From an uncultured Clostridia bacterium (GTDB taxonomy: Bacteria; Bacillota; Clostridia; Christensenellales; UBA1242), in NCBI GenBank assembly GCA_930971385.1, contig CAKNGB010000005.1, positions 24,228-88,227 of the forward strand: a stretch of 64,000 nucleotides of DNA. The letters run 5' to 3'. How positions within the stretch are numbered: the first letter of the stretch is position 1; each line of letters opens with the position of its first letter. Of the stretch, positions 54,349-63,980 are shown one piece after another. The notes beneath the pieces are model-generated. The model made no database searches, was not told the DNA's origin, and saw only the letters and a program-made list of their open reading frames with translations. The translations under genes were made by a program, and so were the position numbers.

Positions 54349-55555
54349 CGTTTTGGTGATTGGCGGTGGCCCTGCTGGCATGAGCGCCGCACTTTCTGCT
54401 TCACAGAATAACAGCAAGGTGGTTTTGGTGGAACGCGACCATGTGCTTGGAGGAATTTTAAATCAGTGCATCCACAACGGCTTTGGGCTTCACTATTTTA
54501 AAGAGGAACTAACTGGTCCAGAGTTTGCGCATCGCTTTCGCGAAATGGTGGAAAAGGATAAGAACATCAAAGTTTTAACCAACACCCTTGTTACAACTTT
54601 TGGCGAGAAAAAAGTTTCGGTAATCGGCGAGAAAGGCGCGTTTGACATCTCATTTAAAGCGTGCATAGTCGCCATGGGTTGCAGGGAGCGAACGGCTGGA
54701 AACATCAACCTCAACGGCACAAGGCCAATGGGTGTGATAACAGCAGGCACGGCGCAGAAAATGGTTAACATCGACGGCAAAATGGTGGGAAAAGATGTTG
54801 TCATTTTAGGCAGTGGCGACATTGGGCTTATCATGGCAAGAAGGTTAACTTTGGAAGGTGCACGCGTGCACGCGGTGTTTGAAATCAATTCCACATCAAG
54901 CGGGCTTAGGCGCAACATTTTGCAATGCCTTGACGACTTCAACATTCCATTATACTATAACACCACCATTTTTGAAGTGGTTGGGAAAGATAGAGTGGAA
55001 GGCGTCTATTATGGTGAAGTGGACGAACATTTTAACAAAAAAGAAGAAACAAAAAAGTTTTTAAAGTGCGACACCGTTATCTTGTCGGTTGGTTTGATTC
55101 CCGAAATGCAAAATTTGACGGACATCAAAGTGAACCCAAAAACCAATGGCGCGTTTGTCAATGAACACTATCAAACAAACAAACCTTGGATGTTTTCTTG
55201 TGGCAACATCTTGCATGTTCATGACCTTGTTGATAATGTGGCACTGGAAGGAAAGCAAGTTGGGCTTTTTGCCAGCCTTTATGCTCAAAACAAATTAAAC
55301 GATGGCAATTTAATTGAAGTTAAACATTCTTCTGACTTTGCCTATGTTTTGCCTTACACACTTTTCGAGGGCGATGAGGATGTGGAAATGAAATTCCGCC
55401 TTAAAAATAAGATTGTCAGGAAGTGGATAAAGGTTGTAAGCGAAGGGAAAGAGGTGGCAAAAAAATTTGTGCTTGCTGGCGTTCCGGGCGAGATGATGAC
55501 AATTTCTTTTTCCAAAAAAGGCGTGAAGAAAGAAGTTGTTTTGGAGGTGGAGTGA
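54338..55555 (+). CDS. NAD(P)/FAD-dependent oxidoreductase (GlpB-analogue partner of the GlpA-like protein)
   Basis: TDVLVIGGGPAGMSAALSASQN, ILNQCIHNGFGL, AMGCRERTAGNINLNGTRPMGVITAGTAQKM; 11-nt overlap with the upstream gene. Confidence 0.9.
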   Translation: MKTDVLVIGGGPAGMSAALSASQNNSKVVLVERDHVLGGILNQCIHNGFGLHYFKEELTGPEFAHRFREMVEKDKNIKVLTNTLVTTFGEKKVSVIGEKGAFDISFKACIVAMGCRERTAGNINLNGTRPMGVITAGTAQKMVNIDGKMVGKDVVILGSGDIGLIMARRLTLEGARVHAVFEINSTSSGLRRNILQCLDDFNIPLYYNTTIFEVVGKDRVEGVYYGEVDEHFNKKEETKKFLKCDTVILSVGLIPEMQNLTDIKVNPKTNGAFVNEHYQTNKPWMFSCGNILHVHDLVDNVALEGKQVGLFASLYAQNKLNDGNLIEVKHSSDFAYVLPYTLFEGDEDVEMKFRLKNKIVRKWIKVVSEGKEVAKKFVLAGVPGEMMTISFSKKGVKKEVVLEVE

Positions 55556-55556
55556 T

Positions 55557-55898
55557 ATGGAAACAAGAGAGTTGACCTGCATAATGTGCCCTCTTGGTTG
55601 CAGTTTGCGCGTCACAAAGGACGGCGACAAGATAACGGTCACAGGAAACAATTGCCAACGCGGAGTGGTGTTTGCAAACGAGGAACTCACATGTCCAAAG
55701 CGAATTGTGACAAGTTCTGTTAAAACTGAGAAAGGTGTTAAGTCATGCAAAACCACGGTGGCAGTGCCAAAAAGCATGATTTTTGATGTTATGAAAGAAA
55801 TAGAAAAACTCCGCCTAAAAGATGCGAAATTCGGCGAAGTTGTGATTAAAAATGTGCTAAACACTGGCGCGGACATTGTGATAACCGCAAACGACTAA
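55557..55898 (+). CDS. DUF1667 family protein; start refined to 55557
   Basis: ELTCIMCPLGCSLRV CxxCPxGC motif, CQRGVVFANEELTCPKRIVTSSV; follows the two oxidoreductases as in GlpABC-like anaerobic clusters. Confidence 0.9.
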   Translation: METRELTCIMCPLGCSLRVTKDGDKITVTGNNCQRGVVFANEELTCPKRIVTSSVKTEKGVKSCKTTVAVPKSMIFDVMKEIEKLRLKDAKFGEVVIKNVLNTGADIVITAND

Positions 55899-55901
55899 AA
55901 C

Positions 55902-56189
55902 TTAGTTTTTATAATTCATTGTGCTTTGTTTAGTAAACTCGTTTAAGCCTTTTTCAAAAAATTCTTTGCTTGCAGGGTCCAACATAAACAAAAGTCCAAA
56001 AAGTTGACCGACGTGCACTTTTTCTTCATTAACGATGTCTTGAAGAGTGCTTCGATAAACTGGGTCAACACTGCTATTTATGTGCGTTTCATATTGAATT
56101 ATGGCGTCAAGTTCGCCAATGATGTCAAGGCGTGTGTTTTGTGCCATGGTGTTGACGTTGCCTTCCATAAGGGTGTATGCATTTCTCAT
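55902..56189 (-). CDS. small ferritin-like protein resembling encapsulin-associated ferritin-like domains
   Basis: RLDIIGELDAIIQYETHIN..DPVYRSTLQDIVNEEKVHVGQLFGLLFMLDP; E, ExxH-type ligands; RBS aaggagat. Confidence 0.65.
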   Translation of the reverse strand: MRNAYTLMEGNVNTMAQNTRLDIIGELDAIIQYETHINSSVDPVYRSTLQDIVNEEKVHVGQLFGLLFMLDPASKEFFEKGLNEFTKQSTMNYKN

Positions 56190-56285
56190 AAAATCTCCTT
56201 TCTTTTTTACTTATGTTTCAAGAAAATTTTATGTGAAACACAATTTCAATAGAAACAAACTTATCTTTGTGTTTTAAATTTTATT

Positions 56286-57074
56286 CTAAGATGTTTTAAA
56301 GTTCTCATCGCGGATGGTTTCCATGATAATGTCGAAACTTGTCCGCTTTTTCTTTTTTATATGCTCATAGATAACAAACGGCGTGATTGCCACAACTGAG
56401 CAGACGAGAATAAGCACGAAATAGGTGAAGTAAAAATGCCAACCAAACAGGGTGAAAGGAAGCCCGTTTTCTTTTAGATATAAGAAGTTTGCGCCTTCAA
56501 CAAGTGCATTTCCAAGCGACGACCAAAGAGCGATAAGGGCAATGCCGATGTATGCCTGCCAAAAATCTTTCACGCGAACTTTAAAATATCCACTTGCCAC
56601 ACAGGCAATAACCACCGTTGGCATAACAAAGTGGAGAAGTAAACTTTCATAGTGCAAAAAAGAAAGAGTGGAAAGGTAATAATAATCTCCAAACAAAAAT
56701 GTTAAAATTCCGCCAAAGAAGGTGACAACTAAAACTGGCAAGAAAAACTTTTTGATTTTAAAGAGGTAAAAGATGGGAAAGACAAACGCCATAAGATGAC
56801 ACAAATGCCATGGCAAAACCTCCACAAAACTCTGCTTGCCACTGACAAGAAGAAGCGTCATTCTGAAAATTCGGAAGAAAAGCATAACAAAACAAAGCCA
56901 AAAGGTGAATTTTAAAGCGAATTTTTTATATTTTCTAAACAAAAAGAAAGCACAAACAAGCCATGCAAAAAGTGCCACAATCAAAATGATGTGAAGCGGA
57001 CACCACAGCCCTGGACCTGTTCCTAAAACTTGTTCATTTTCAATTAGCCAATCGTAAAAAGTGAAATTTAGCAT
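56286..57074 (-). CDS. YwaF/TIGR02206-like multi-pass membrane protein
   Basis: Hydrophobic multi-TM; EVLPWHLCHLMAFVFPIFYLF, FGWHFYFTYFVLILVCS. Confidence 0.65.
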   Translation of the reverse strand: MLNFTFYDWLIENEQVLGTGPGLWCPLHIILIVALFAWLVCAFFLFRKYKKFALKFTFWLCFVMLFFRIFRMTLLLVSGKQSFVEVLPWHLCHLMAFVFPIFYLFKIKKFFLPVLVVTFFGGILTFLFGDYYYLSTLSFLHYESLLLHFVMPTVVIACVASGYFKVRVKDFWQAYIGIALIALWSSLGNALVEGANFLYLKENGLPFTLFGWHFYFTYFVLILVCSVVAITPFVIYEHIKKKKRTSFDIIMETIRDENFKTS

Positions 57075-57198
57075 ATTTTCTCCAAAGTATCATATTAATT
57101 ATTAAATTCATAATATCAAAAACGACAAAAAAAGTAAAGAAATATTGAAAATCATTTTCGCAAAATTTAAAAACATGATATAATCAAGTTGAGGATTT

Positions 57199-57762
57199 AT
57201 GTTAAACGAAGATGTCAATAAACTCAAAAAAGAGATTAAGATAAAAAAAGACTTTGGCGATATTGAAACAATCAATGTGAAGGCTGAGTCGCCAAAGGAA
57301 ATCTTTTCAGATTATAACTACGAAACCAACGAAATTTTAAATGAAGAGTTGGAAAGTTTTATCGTTAAAAAAGCGGAAAATATTCCTTTAAGAAGTAAAC
57401 TTAGAATTAAAATTTTCGTCAACGAAAAGGATAAGATAGACGAAAAAGAAGTGGATGACGCCATTAAACTTCGCTTTAGGCGAGAGTTTGAAGACTATGA
57501 AAGAAAACTTAAAAGAAATGCACAACTATCTTTCATTCTTCTTTTGATTGGCATTTTATTCTTAGGATTTTTGGTGCTGGAAACTGCACTTCTTGATAAC
57601 TACATTATTTCCATCATTTTAGAAATCGCTTCATGGGTTTTCATTTGGGAAGCGGTGGATAAATTTTTCTTTGAGCGGACAGAAATTCGAGAAAAGCGAC
57701 ATCAGTTCGCAAGGCTATACTATTCTCAAGTGGAAGTTGTGCCACTTGAATTTAAAAATTAA
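57199..57762 (+). CDS. hypothetical membrane protein with two central TM segments
   Basis: Open frame with LSFILLLIGILFLGFLVLE and YIISIILEIASWVFIWEAVDKFFFER. Confidence 0.7.
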   Translation: MLNEDVNKLKKEIKIKKDFGDIETINVKAESPKEIFSDYNYETNEILNEELESFIVKKAENIPLRSKLRIKIFVNEKDKIDEKEVDDAIKLRFRREFEDYERKLKRNAQLSFILLLIGILFLGFLVLETALLDNYIISIILEIASWVFIWEAVDKFFFERTEIREKRHQFARLYYSQVEVVPLEFKN

Positions 57763-57816
57763 TAAATGAGCGTTTTGAAAATTATTTATATAACATATTA
57801 AAATTTTGGAGGAAAA

Positions 57817-58647
57817 ATGAAATATCAAATAATTGTGGATAGTTGCTCAGACATCGACGCAGACTATCTTGACGGCTCAGAGATTGGGCTTAGAATTGTG
57901 CCACTTAAAATCAATGTGGGGGATAAAGAATATGTGGATGAACAGGGTGTTGACATTGAAGAAATGCTTAAAAACTTGAAAACACCAAAAATTAAAAGTT
58001 CCAGTGCTTGTCCTGCACCAGAATCATTCTTAAAAGAATTTGATAAAGCAGAATACACCTTTGTTGTCACGATAACACAAAAGCTTTCTGGGTGCTATAA
58101 CAGCGCAATGCTTGCAAAAAACGAATATAAAAGTTCGTCGCACGTGCATGTTATTGACTCTATGGCAGTTTCTGGCACGGAAATTCTTATTGTTGATAAA
58201 CTTGTGGAATTAATAAATTCTAAGTTAGACTTTGAAACAATAGTTTCAGAAATTGAAAAATTTAGAGATAATTGCACGCTCTTTTTTGTGCTTCAAAAAT
58301 TCGATAATCTTGTAAACAACGGCAGAATGAGTAAGATTGCTGGGCTTATTGCGTCCACAATTTCACTTAAACCAATTTGTAAGGCTGTGGACGGAGAAAT
58401 TAAAATCATCAAAAAAATCATCGGCTCGAAACAACTCTTTCCAAAACTTGCCATGATGATTAAAGATGTTTTAAAGGGCGATAAGGAAAGAAAGATTATA
58501 ATTTCCCATTGCAACGGCGAAAAAGAGGCAGAGGAACTCAAAATTAATCTTGAAAAAATTTGCGATGCGAAAAATATAAAAATCATACCAATGAAAGCAT
58601 TAACAAGTTATTACGCCTTGGAAAAAGGAATTATTGTTTGTTTTTAA
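57817..58647 (+). CDS. DegV family fatty-acid-binding protein
   Basis: IIVDSCSDIDADY, RIVPLKINVGDKEYVD, KIKSSSACPAPESFLKEF, ITQKLSGCYNSAMLA; RBS ggagg. Confidence 0.92.
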   Translation: MKYQIIVDSCSDIDADYLDGSEIGLRIVPLKINVGDKEYVDEQGVDIEEMLKNLKTPKIKSSSACPAPESFLKEFDKAEYTFVVTITQKLSGCYNSAMLAKNEYKSSSHVHVIDSMAVSGTEILIVDKLVELINSKLDFETIVSEIEKFRDNCTLFFVLQKFDNLVNNGRMSKIAGLIASTISLKPICKAVDGEIKIIKKIIGSKQLFPKLAMMIKDVLKGDKERKIIISHCNGEKEAEELKINLEKICDAKNIKIIPMKALTSYYALEKGIIVCF

Positions 58648-58665
58648 TTTTTCTTGCAAAATTCT

Positions 58666-58694
58666 TTGACAAAATTTTCCTCATAGTTTAAAAT
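58666..58694 (+). promoter_or_regulatory. promoter
   Basis: TTGACA (58666-58671), 17-nt spacer, TAAAAT (58689-58694). Confidence 0.65.
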
Positions 58695-58717
58695 AAAAGT
58701 AATTAAAAGGAGGAAAT

Positions 58718-59236
58718 ATGAGTAATAGCATGAAAAATGCTCTTTTAACACTTGGCGCGCTCATTTTTGGCGGACTTGTTTTGGTGTTTATGGCAGTGCC
58801 AAATGTCAGTGCAGGAGGCACTCTTGGTGGCACAAGCGGAACGCTGACAGAATGGTCTGGTTTCAGTTTCTATGAAAACGGCACAGACTTTATGAAAGCG
58901 ATGCTTGTGATCACGGCAATCATTGCCTGCCTTGTTGTTATTTTGGGCGTCGTTAAACTCATCACAGATTCAAAACTTTGCAAAAGCAAGTCGATCGCAA
59001 ACATTGTAAGTCTTCTTTTCAAAGTCATGGCAATCGCACTTCTTGTTTCCAGCGTTCTATACATGATTGCAGTGATCACAATGTGCAATGACGGCAGTTT
59101 TGACTTAGGCGACTTTCTTCCAGTCAGCGGTGGACTCAGCCCAGTTTACTGGTCAATCATCCTGATGGTTGTGTTCGCACTTGTAAGCACTGGTTGCGCT
59201 CTATTTTCTGGCACCACATCAAAGAAAAAGAAGTAA
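58718..59236 (+). CDS. hypothetical membrane protein (about four TM segments)
   Basis: RBS aggagg; hydrophobic segments; KKKK C-terminus. Confidence 0.75.
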   Translation: MSNSMKNALLTLGALIFGGLVLVFMAVPNVSAGGTLGGTSGTLTEWSGFSFYENGTDFMKAMLVITAIIACLVVILGVVKLITDSKLCKSKSIANIVSLLFKVMAIALLVSSVLYMIAVITMCNDGSFDLGDFLPVSGGLSPVYWSIILMVVFALVSTGCALFSGTTSKKKK

Positions 59237-59270
59237 TAATGTTGGCAAGCGATGCCAGGAAATGACGAAT

Positions 59271-59311
59271 AAAAAAGGAACTTTTTCTTTTATAGAAGAA
59301 GTTCTTTTTAT
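59271..59311 (+). terminator. intrinsic terminator
   Basis: AAAAAGGAACTT..AAGTTCTTTTT stem (one G-T) with T run. Confidence 0.6.
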
Positions 59312-59361
59312 ATTATTAAAAACTTAAAGTATAGGTCTACTTTAGATAATTTAAAATGTAT

Positions 59362-59988
59362 TTATAACAATTTTTCTAAATGGTTTTTTAAATCATCAAT
59401 GTCCTTAATTTGAAAACCATGTCCGCCTAAAAGTTCAATGGGTTTGATGTCAACTTGATATCGGTCGCCAAAAACCAGCACGTTTTCACTATGATATTTA
59501 TAATCGTTTAAAATTGATTGATAAATCTCTATCTTTGATTTTGGTGTTTTATCAGTCTTTTTTTGAGCATAAATATCACAAAAACAAGATACGTCAATTC
59601 CAAGTTTTTTTGATTTATAAAGTATGTTTTGAAAAAGTTCTCCTGAGACAATAAATAGTTTATATTTTTTTGACAATGCGCGTAAAAGATTGTTATCCAA
59701 AATTTTAGCATCGTCATAATTTATTTCAAAAAAATGTTTAATTTTATACTTATTCCACCTTTCTTTTTTAACACCAAAATTTTCACAAGTTTTACCAAAA
59801 GAGACTCTGTTTTCTCCTCGTTGGTCGAAACCATATTTTTTTATTATTTCATTTGCTTCCGATTCAGTGTGATTGGAGAGGGCTAAAATTGTTTGTTTAA
59901 TGTATTGAATATATTTCTTAAGTGCAGTTGGGCTGTAATATAAAGTTTCGTCAAAGTCAAAAATAATCGCTTTTAAATTTTTTTCCAT
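59362..59988 (-). CDS. HAD-superfamily hydrolase
   Basis: AIIFDFDETLYYSPTALKKYI motif I, LFIVSGELFQ motif II, ENVLVFGDRYQVDIKPIELLG motif IV. Confidence 0.85.
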   Translation of the reverse strand: MEKNLKAIIFDFDETLYYSPTALKKYIQYIKQTILALSNHTESEANEIIKKYGFDQRGENRVSFGKTCENFGVKKERWNKYKIKHFFEINYDDAKILDNNLLRALSKKYKLFIVSGELFQNILYKSKKLGIDVSCFCDIYAQKKTDKTPKSKIEIYQSILNDYKYHSENVLVFGDRYQVDIKPIELLGGHGFQIKDIDDLKNHLEKLL

Positions 59989-60048
59989 AGTTTTACCTCA
60001 AATTCTTCTTTTTGCATTATACAATAAAAAAAATAGCAAAAGCAAATG

Positions 60049-60078
60049 TTTGACATAGTTTATAAGAATTGATATAAT
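60049..60078 (+). promoter_or_regulatory. promoter of the nucleotidyltransferase-kinase gene
   Basis: TTGACA (60049-60054), 18-nt spacer, TATAAT (60073-60078). Confidence 0.65.
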
Positions 60079-60095
60079 AAGCAAGAGGAGTTTTT

Positions 60096-61754
60096 ATGAA
60101 AAAACAATTGATAATATTAATGGCTGGAAAGGCAACAAGGCTTGCTCCATTATCTTATATCTTACCTAAGGGTTTATTGACAATTAACCAAAAACCTGCA
60201 TGCTTTAATATGGTTGGTGATTTAGTTAAAAATGAAGGAATTGACGATGTCACATTTGTTGTGAGCCCATCAAACGAGTCAATTGTTAAAGAGTTTGCAA
60301 CAAAGAGCTTTAGCGAGATAAATTTACATTTTGTTGTGCAAAACAATCCACAAGGACCACTTCATGCCTTCCAGCTATGTAAAGATTTAATTAATGGTCC
60401 AACATTATTGTTGCTTGGCGACACATTATGCGACACAAAACTCGACTACACTTATGATTGGCTAGGCTATAAAATTATTGATGATAATTCTCATTCCAGG
60501 TGGTGCTTAATTAAAACGAATGCGCAAGAAGATATCATAGAAATTCTTGATAAGCCAGACTACACTCCTGAGACGAATAAAGTTTTGATTGGTATTTATT
60601 ATTTTACTGATCCAAATGTTTTAAAAGAGATGTTATCAAATAGATATGAAAAAGTCAGAGGCGAACTTCAATTAAGTTCATTAATTGAAAAATATAACGA
60701 GAAAGTTCCAATGAAAGGAATTCCAATCGACTCTTGGTATGACACAGGAACCCTTAAAGATTACAATCAAACTTTGGCGAAAAATATTGCAGGAAGAAGT
60801 TTTAACAGATTTAAATTAGATGAATTTGGTGTTCTCACAAAAGAAAGCTCATATCTCAAGTTAAAGTCTGAGATTGAATGGTATGAAAAAATTCGCGAAT
60901 TAAAGCTTGGCTATATGATTCCAAACTATTTTGGCTCACACATCAAAAAGCAAAACGGACAAGAAGTTGTTTCATATCAATTGGAATATGTAAACGGAAG
61001 CACTTTAACAGAATATTTTAATTATTACAAAATTAGTCAAGATAACTGGAAATATATTTTTCAAAAACTACTTACTTTTGCAAACAATCTTTGGAAAAAT
61101 AAAGCTCCGCAAGAATTTGAAATTGAAAAACATTGTCGATATATCTATGTTGATAAAACACTGGAAAGAATCTCCAATTGGGCTAGAAAAGATATTTTGG
61201 AAAAAGACTATATTGTGGCAAATGGAGAGAAATTAATTGGCTTTAACCAGATTTTCAAACTAATAACTCCATTAATTGAAAATTTAATAAAAAATTCAAG
61301 AAACTATGCCACCATTATTCATGGCGACAGCTGTTTCAGCAATATAATTTTCTTTCCTCAAACTGGAACATTTAAGTTTATTGATCCGCGAGGAAATTTT
61401 GGTATAGACACAATTTATGGCGATATGAGATATGACATTGCAAAGTTTAGGCATAACTATCACGGATTATATGATTATATAACATTAAATTTGTTTAGGT
61501 TAAAAGAATTATCCGCGGACGATTTTGAATATTCGTTTTTTACGGATGAAATTCTTCCTCCAACAATATTTGATGAAATTCTCACATCGTGCGGTTGGAA
61601 TATAAACATTGATGAAATCGAGTTAATTGAAGGGCTTCTTTTCATCAGTATGATTTCACTACATAATGATAATCCAGAAGCACAAATTCTCTATTATATA
61701 ATGGGTTTAAAGTGTTTAAATAATCAATATAAAAAATTAAAAGGAAAGGTATGA
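60096..61754 (+). CDS. bifunctional nucleotidyltransferase / APH-like kinase fusion
   Basis: N-terminal sugar-1-P nucleotidyltransferase-like LIILMAGKATRLAPLSYILPKGLLTINQKP; C-terminal aminoglycoside/choline kinase-like IIHGDSCFSNIIF and FKFIDPRGNFG. Confidence 0.8.
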   Translation: MKKQLIILMAGKATRLAPLSYILPKGLLTINQKPACFNMVGDLVKNEGIDDVTFVVSPSNESIVKEFATKSFSEINLHFVVQNNPQGPLHAFQLCKDLINGPTLLLLGDTLCDTKLDYTYDWLGYKIIDDNSHSRWCLIKTNAQEDIIEILDKPDYTPETNKVLIGIYYFTDPNVLKEMLSNRYEKVRGELQLSSLIEKYNEKVPMKGIPIDSWYDTGTLKDYNQTLAKNIAGRSFNRFKLDEFGVLTKESSYLKLKSEIEWYEKIRELKLGYMIPNYFGSHIKKQNGQEVVSYQLEYVNGSTLTEYFNYYKISQDNWKYIFQKLLTFANNLWKNKAPQEFEIEKHCRYIYVDKTLERISNWARKDILEKDYIVANGEKLIGFNQIFKLITPLIENLIKNSRNYATIIHGDSCFSNIIFFPQTGTFKFIDPRGNFGIDTIYGDMRYDIAKFRHNYHGLYDYITLNLFRLKELSADDFEYSFFTDEILPPTIFDEILTSCGWNINIDEIELIEGLLFISMISLHNDNPEAQILYYIMGLKCLNNQYKKLKGKV

Positions 61755-62881
61755 GAGTTTTATTTATAGGGCTAAAAGTTGGCGCAGGATTAATTTCAAT
61801 TTGTCAGTCTGTAAAAAATGAACTAGAAAAAACAGAAGGTGTTGAAACAGACTATGTTGATATATATTCTGAAAACGAAAAGATGGCAAAATTCAGCAGT
61901 GAATTTTATTATAAACTTGTGAAATTGTTTCCAAGATTGGTTGCTTTTGGCCAAAAATTTGCTTATAACAAAAGTTTAAAATCAAAAGAAAAACATGGCT
62001 TTATCAATAACGATGTAAAAGTTTGCAAGGAGGAGGTTTTAAAGTTTATTAACAGATATAAACCAGATGTAATTTACACACCAATGAATTTTGTGGCAAT
62101 TGCTCTTGATAAACTTATTGATGAAGGCAAAACTAATGTAAAATATGTATATCAAGTACCAGATTTCATGCTTGCTTATTATGTGCAACTAATAAGGCAT
62201 TGTTCTTTCTTGGTTTCGTCATGCGAAGAAATAACAAATCTATTGGTGGAACATGGTTTTGATAAAGAAAAAATCAGAACCTTTGGAATTCCAATCAATC
62301 CAAAATTTCACCAAAAAGTTGACAGAGCTCAGGTTTTGAAAAAAATGAATTTTCCTGATAAAAAATTTATTTTAATATCAAATGGCGGTGCTGGCTTTGC
62401 AAATAATTGTAAGATTGTGAAGCATTTTTATGACAAGATAGTAGATTATTATCTCATTGTGGTAAATGGTAAAAATAAAGCAAGTGAGAGTGAAATTAAT
62501 TCCTTTATTAAAGAAAACAACATAAAAAATGTTATTAATTTAGGCTTTGTTGACAATATGAATGAGCTAATGGCGATAAGTGATATTATGATTGGTAAAT
62601 GTGGAAGCAGCACGCTTTGTGAAGCCTCCATCAATCATTTGAAATATATAGCTCTTGATAATAATTTATTTCCAGAAATAAAAAACATTGAATTTTTGAA
62701 AAACCGACAAGCTTCTATTGTGGTTAAAAACACAAAGGAGATGAGTGAAGCTTTGAAGTTATGTATATCTGGTAGTGATAAAATAAAAGCTATTGAAAAG
62801 AATTTCTCTAAAATAAATATTGAAAATAGCACAGAAAAAATTGCTCAATTAATTTTATCTTTAGAAGAAAATAAAAACTAA
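61751..62881 (+). CDS. glycosyltransferase (MurG/MGDG-synthase-like GT28 type)
   Basis: VLFIGLKVGAGLISICQSV, YVYQVPDF, ILISNGGAGFANNCKIV, ISDIMIGKCGSSTLCEA; overlaps upstream stop by 4 nt. Confidence 0.75.
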   Translation: MRVLFIGLKVGAGLISICQSVKNELEKTEGVETDYVDIYSENEKMAKFSSEFYYKLVKLFPRLVAFGQKFAYNKSLKSKEKHGFINNDVKVCKEEVLKFINRYKPDVIYTPMNFVAIALDKLIDEGKTNVKYVYQVPDFMLAYYVQLIRHCSFLVSSCEEITNLLVEHGFDKEKIRTFGIPINPKFHQKVDRAQVLKKMNFPDKKFILISNGGAGFANNCKIVKHFYDKIVDYYLIVVNGKNKASESEINSFIKENNIKNVINLGFVDNMNELMAISDIMIGKCGSSTLCEASINHLKYIALDNNLFPEIKNIEFLKNRQASIVVKNTKEMSEALKLCISGSDKIKAIEKNFSKINIENSTEKIAQLILSLEENKN

Positions 62882-62923
62882 TTTACTATTATATTGATTA
62901 TTTGTTAAAATTTTTAATTTATG

Positions 62924-62962
62924 CAATGGTTGTGAAAATTTTGTTGCAACCATTGTTTTTTT
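62924..62962 (+). terminator. intrinsic terminator
   Basis: CAATGGTTG / CAACCATTG followed by TTTTTTT. Confidence 0.85.
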
Positions 62963-63001
62963 GTTTGGAAAATGGGTGGTGATTTGCTATAATAGGATTG
63001 T

Positions 63002-63769
63002 ATGTTTTCGTGGTCTAGTTCTCAAATTGAGGTTTTGCCAATTGCGCTTGTTGTGGTGATAGCACTTTCTGTTATCATACCCTATTTAACGCGCAACAAA
63101 AGCGAATTAATAAGACGCATACCTCTAATTGTGATTGCTTCCATTATGCTTATCTTGGAAGTGATTAAGCAAATTTACAACATTGTTATCGGCTATAATT
63201 TATGGGCGCTTCCGTTTCACTTTTGCAGTTTGTTTTTATATTTTTATCCTCTTGTGTCTTTCTTTAAAGGCAAGACGGCGGAGTTTGGAAAAACGATGTC
63301 CTATGTTTGCGGAACGCTATTTTTGCTTCTTTTTTACATAGACCCAACTTCAATAATAGGCAACTCGTGCGACGAAATTTTTGCAACATTCAGTTCCTTT
63401 CACACCTTTACATATCATCATCTTATAATTTTGTTTTATCTCATTTTACTCATCTCAAAACTATATCATCCAAGCAAAGTTTCCTTTCTTTATGGTGCGA
63501 TTGGAATTGCCATATATGGAATTGTTGCCGTTCCTCTTGCGCATATATTAAATGTCAACTTCTGCAACATACTTCACAACAGCATTCCGATTTTGGAAAA
63601 CATCCGCCTTTTGCATGGTCAGGTTTTATACACTTTCGTTATGCTTTTCTTGGGGTTTGCAGGAGCAGAACTGGTGGTGGGTGCAAGTTATTTAATTTCT
63701 TTTTTTATCAAAAAACGAAAGGAAGATAACTTTCAAAAAATAATAAAAATCTTAAAGGAAGAGGTGTGA
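63002..63769 (+). CDS. YwaF/TIGR02206-like multi-pass membrane protein
   Basis: Multi-TM; ALPFHFCSLFLYFYPLVSFF resembles PWHLCHLMAFVFPIFYLF in the 56286-57074 paralogue. Confidence 0.65.
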   Translation: MFSWSSSQIEVLPIALVVVIALSVIIPYLTRNKSELIRRIPLIVIASIMLILEVIKQIYNIVIGYNLWALPFHFCSLFLYFYPLVSFFKGKTAEFGKTMSYVCGTLFLLLFYIDPTSIIGNSCDEIFATFSSFHTFTYHHLIILFYLILLISKLYHPSKVSFLYGAIGIAIYGIVAVPLAHILNVNFCNILHNSIPILENIRLLHGQVLYTFVMLFLGFAGAELVVGASYLISFFIKKRKEDNFQKIIKILKEEV

Positions 63770-63770
63770 T

Positions 63771-63980
63771 ATGAACTTTTTTGAAAAAATTTTAGCAGGT
63801 TTAAACGGACAAATGGAAACGCCAACAAGTTATGGTTGGTTTCATTTGATGTTTTTGTTTTTCACTATTCTTGGTTGTGTTTTATTGGCTATGCTTGCCA
63901 TAAAAAACCGCGACAACGAGGAAAAAGCAAAAAAGACAACGCGAATTGAAGTGAACCCAATTTTTGCTCTGCAAAAATAA
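63771..63980 (+). CDS. short membrane ORF, possibly a truncated or frameshifted YwaF/TIGR02206-like N-terminus
   Basis: MNFFEKILAGLNGQMETPTSYGWFHLMFLFFTILGCVLLAMLAIKNRD; RBS gaggtg; ends at 63980 near the window edge. Confidence 0.45.
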   Translation: MNFFEKILAGLNGQMETPTSYGWFHLMFLFFTILGCVLLAMLAIKNRDNEEKAKKTTRIEVNPIFALQK

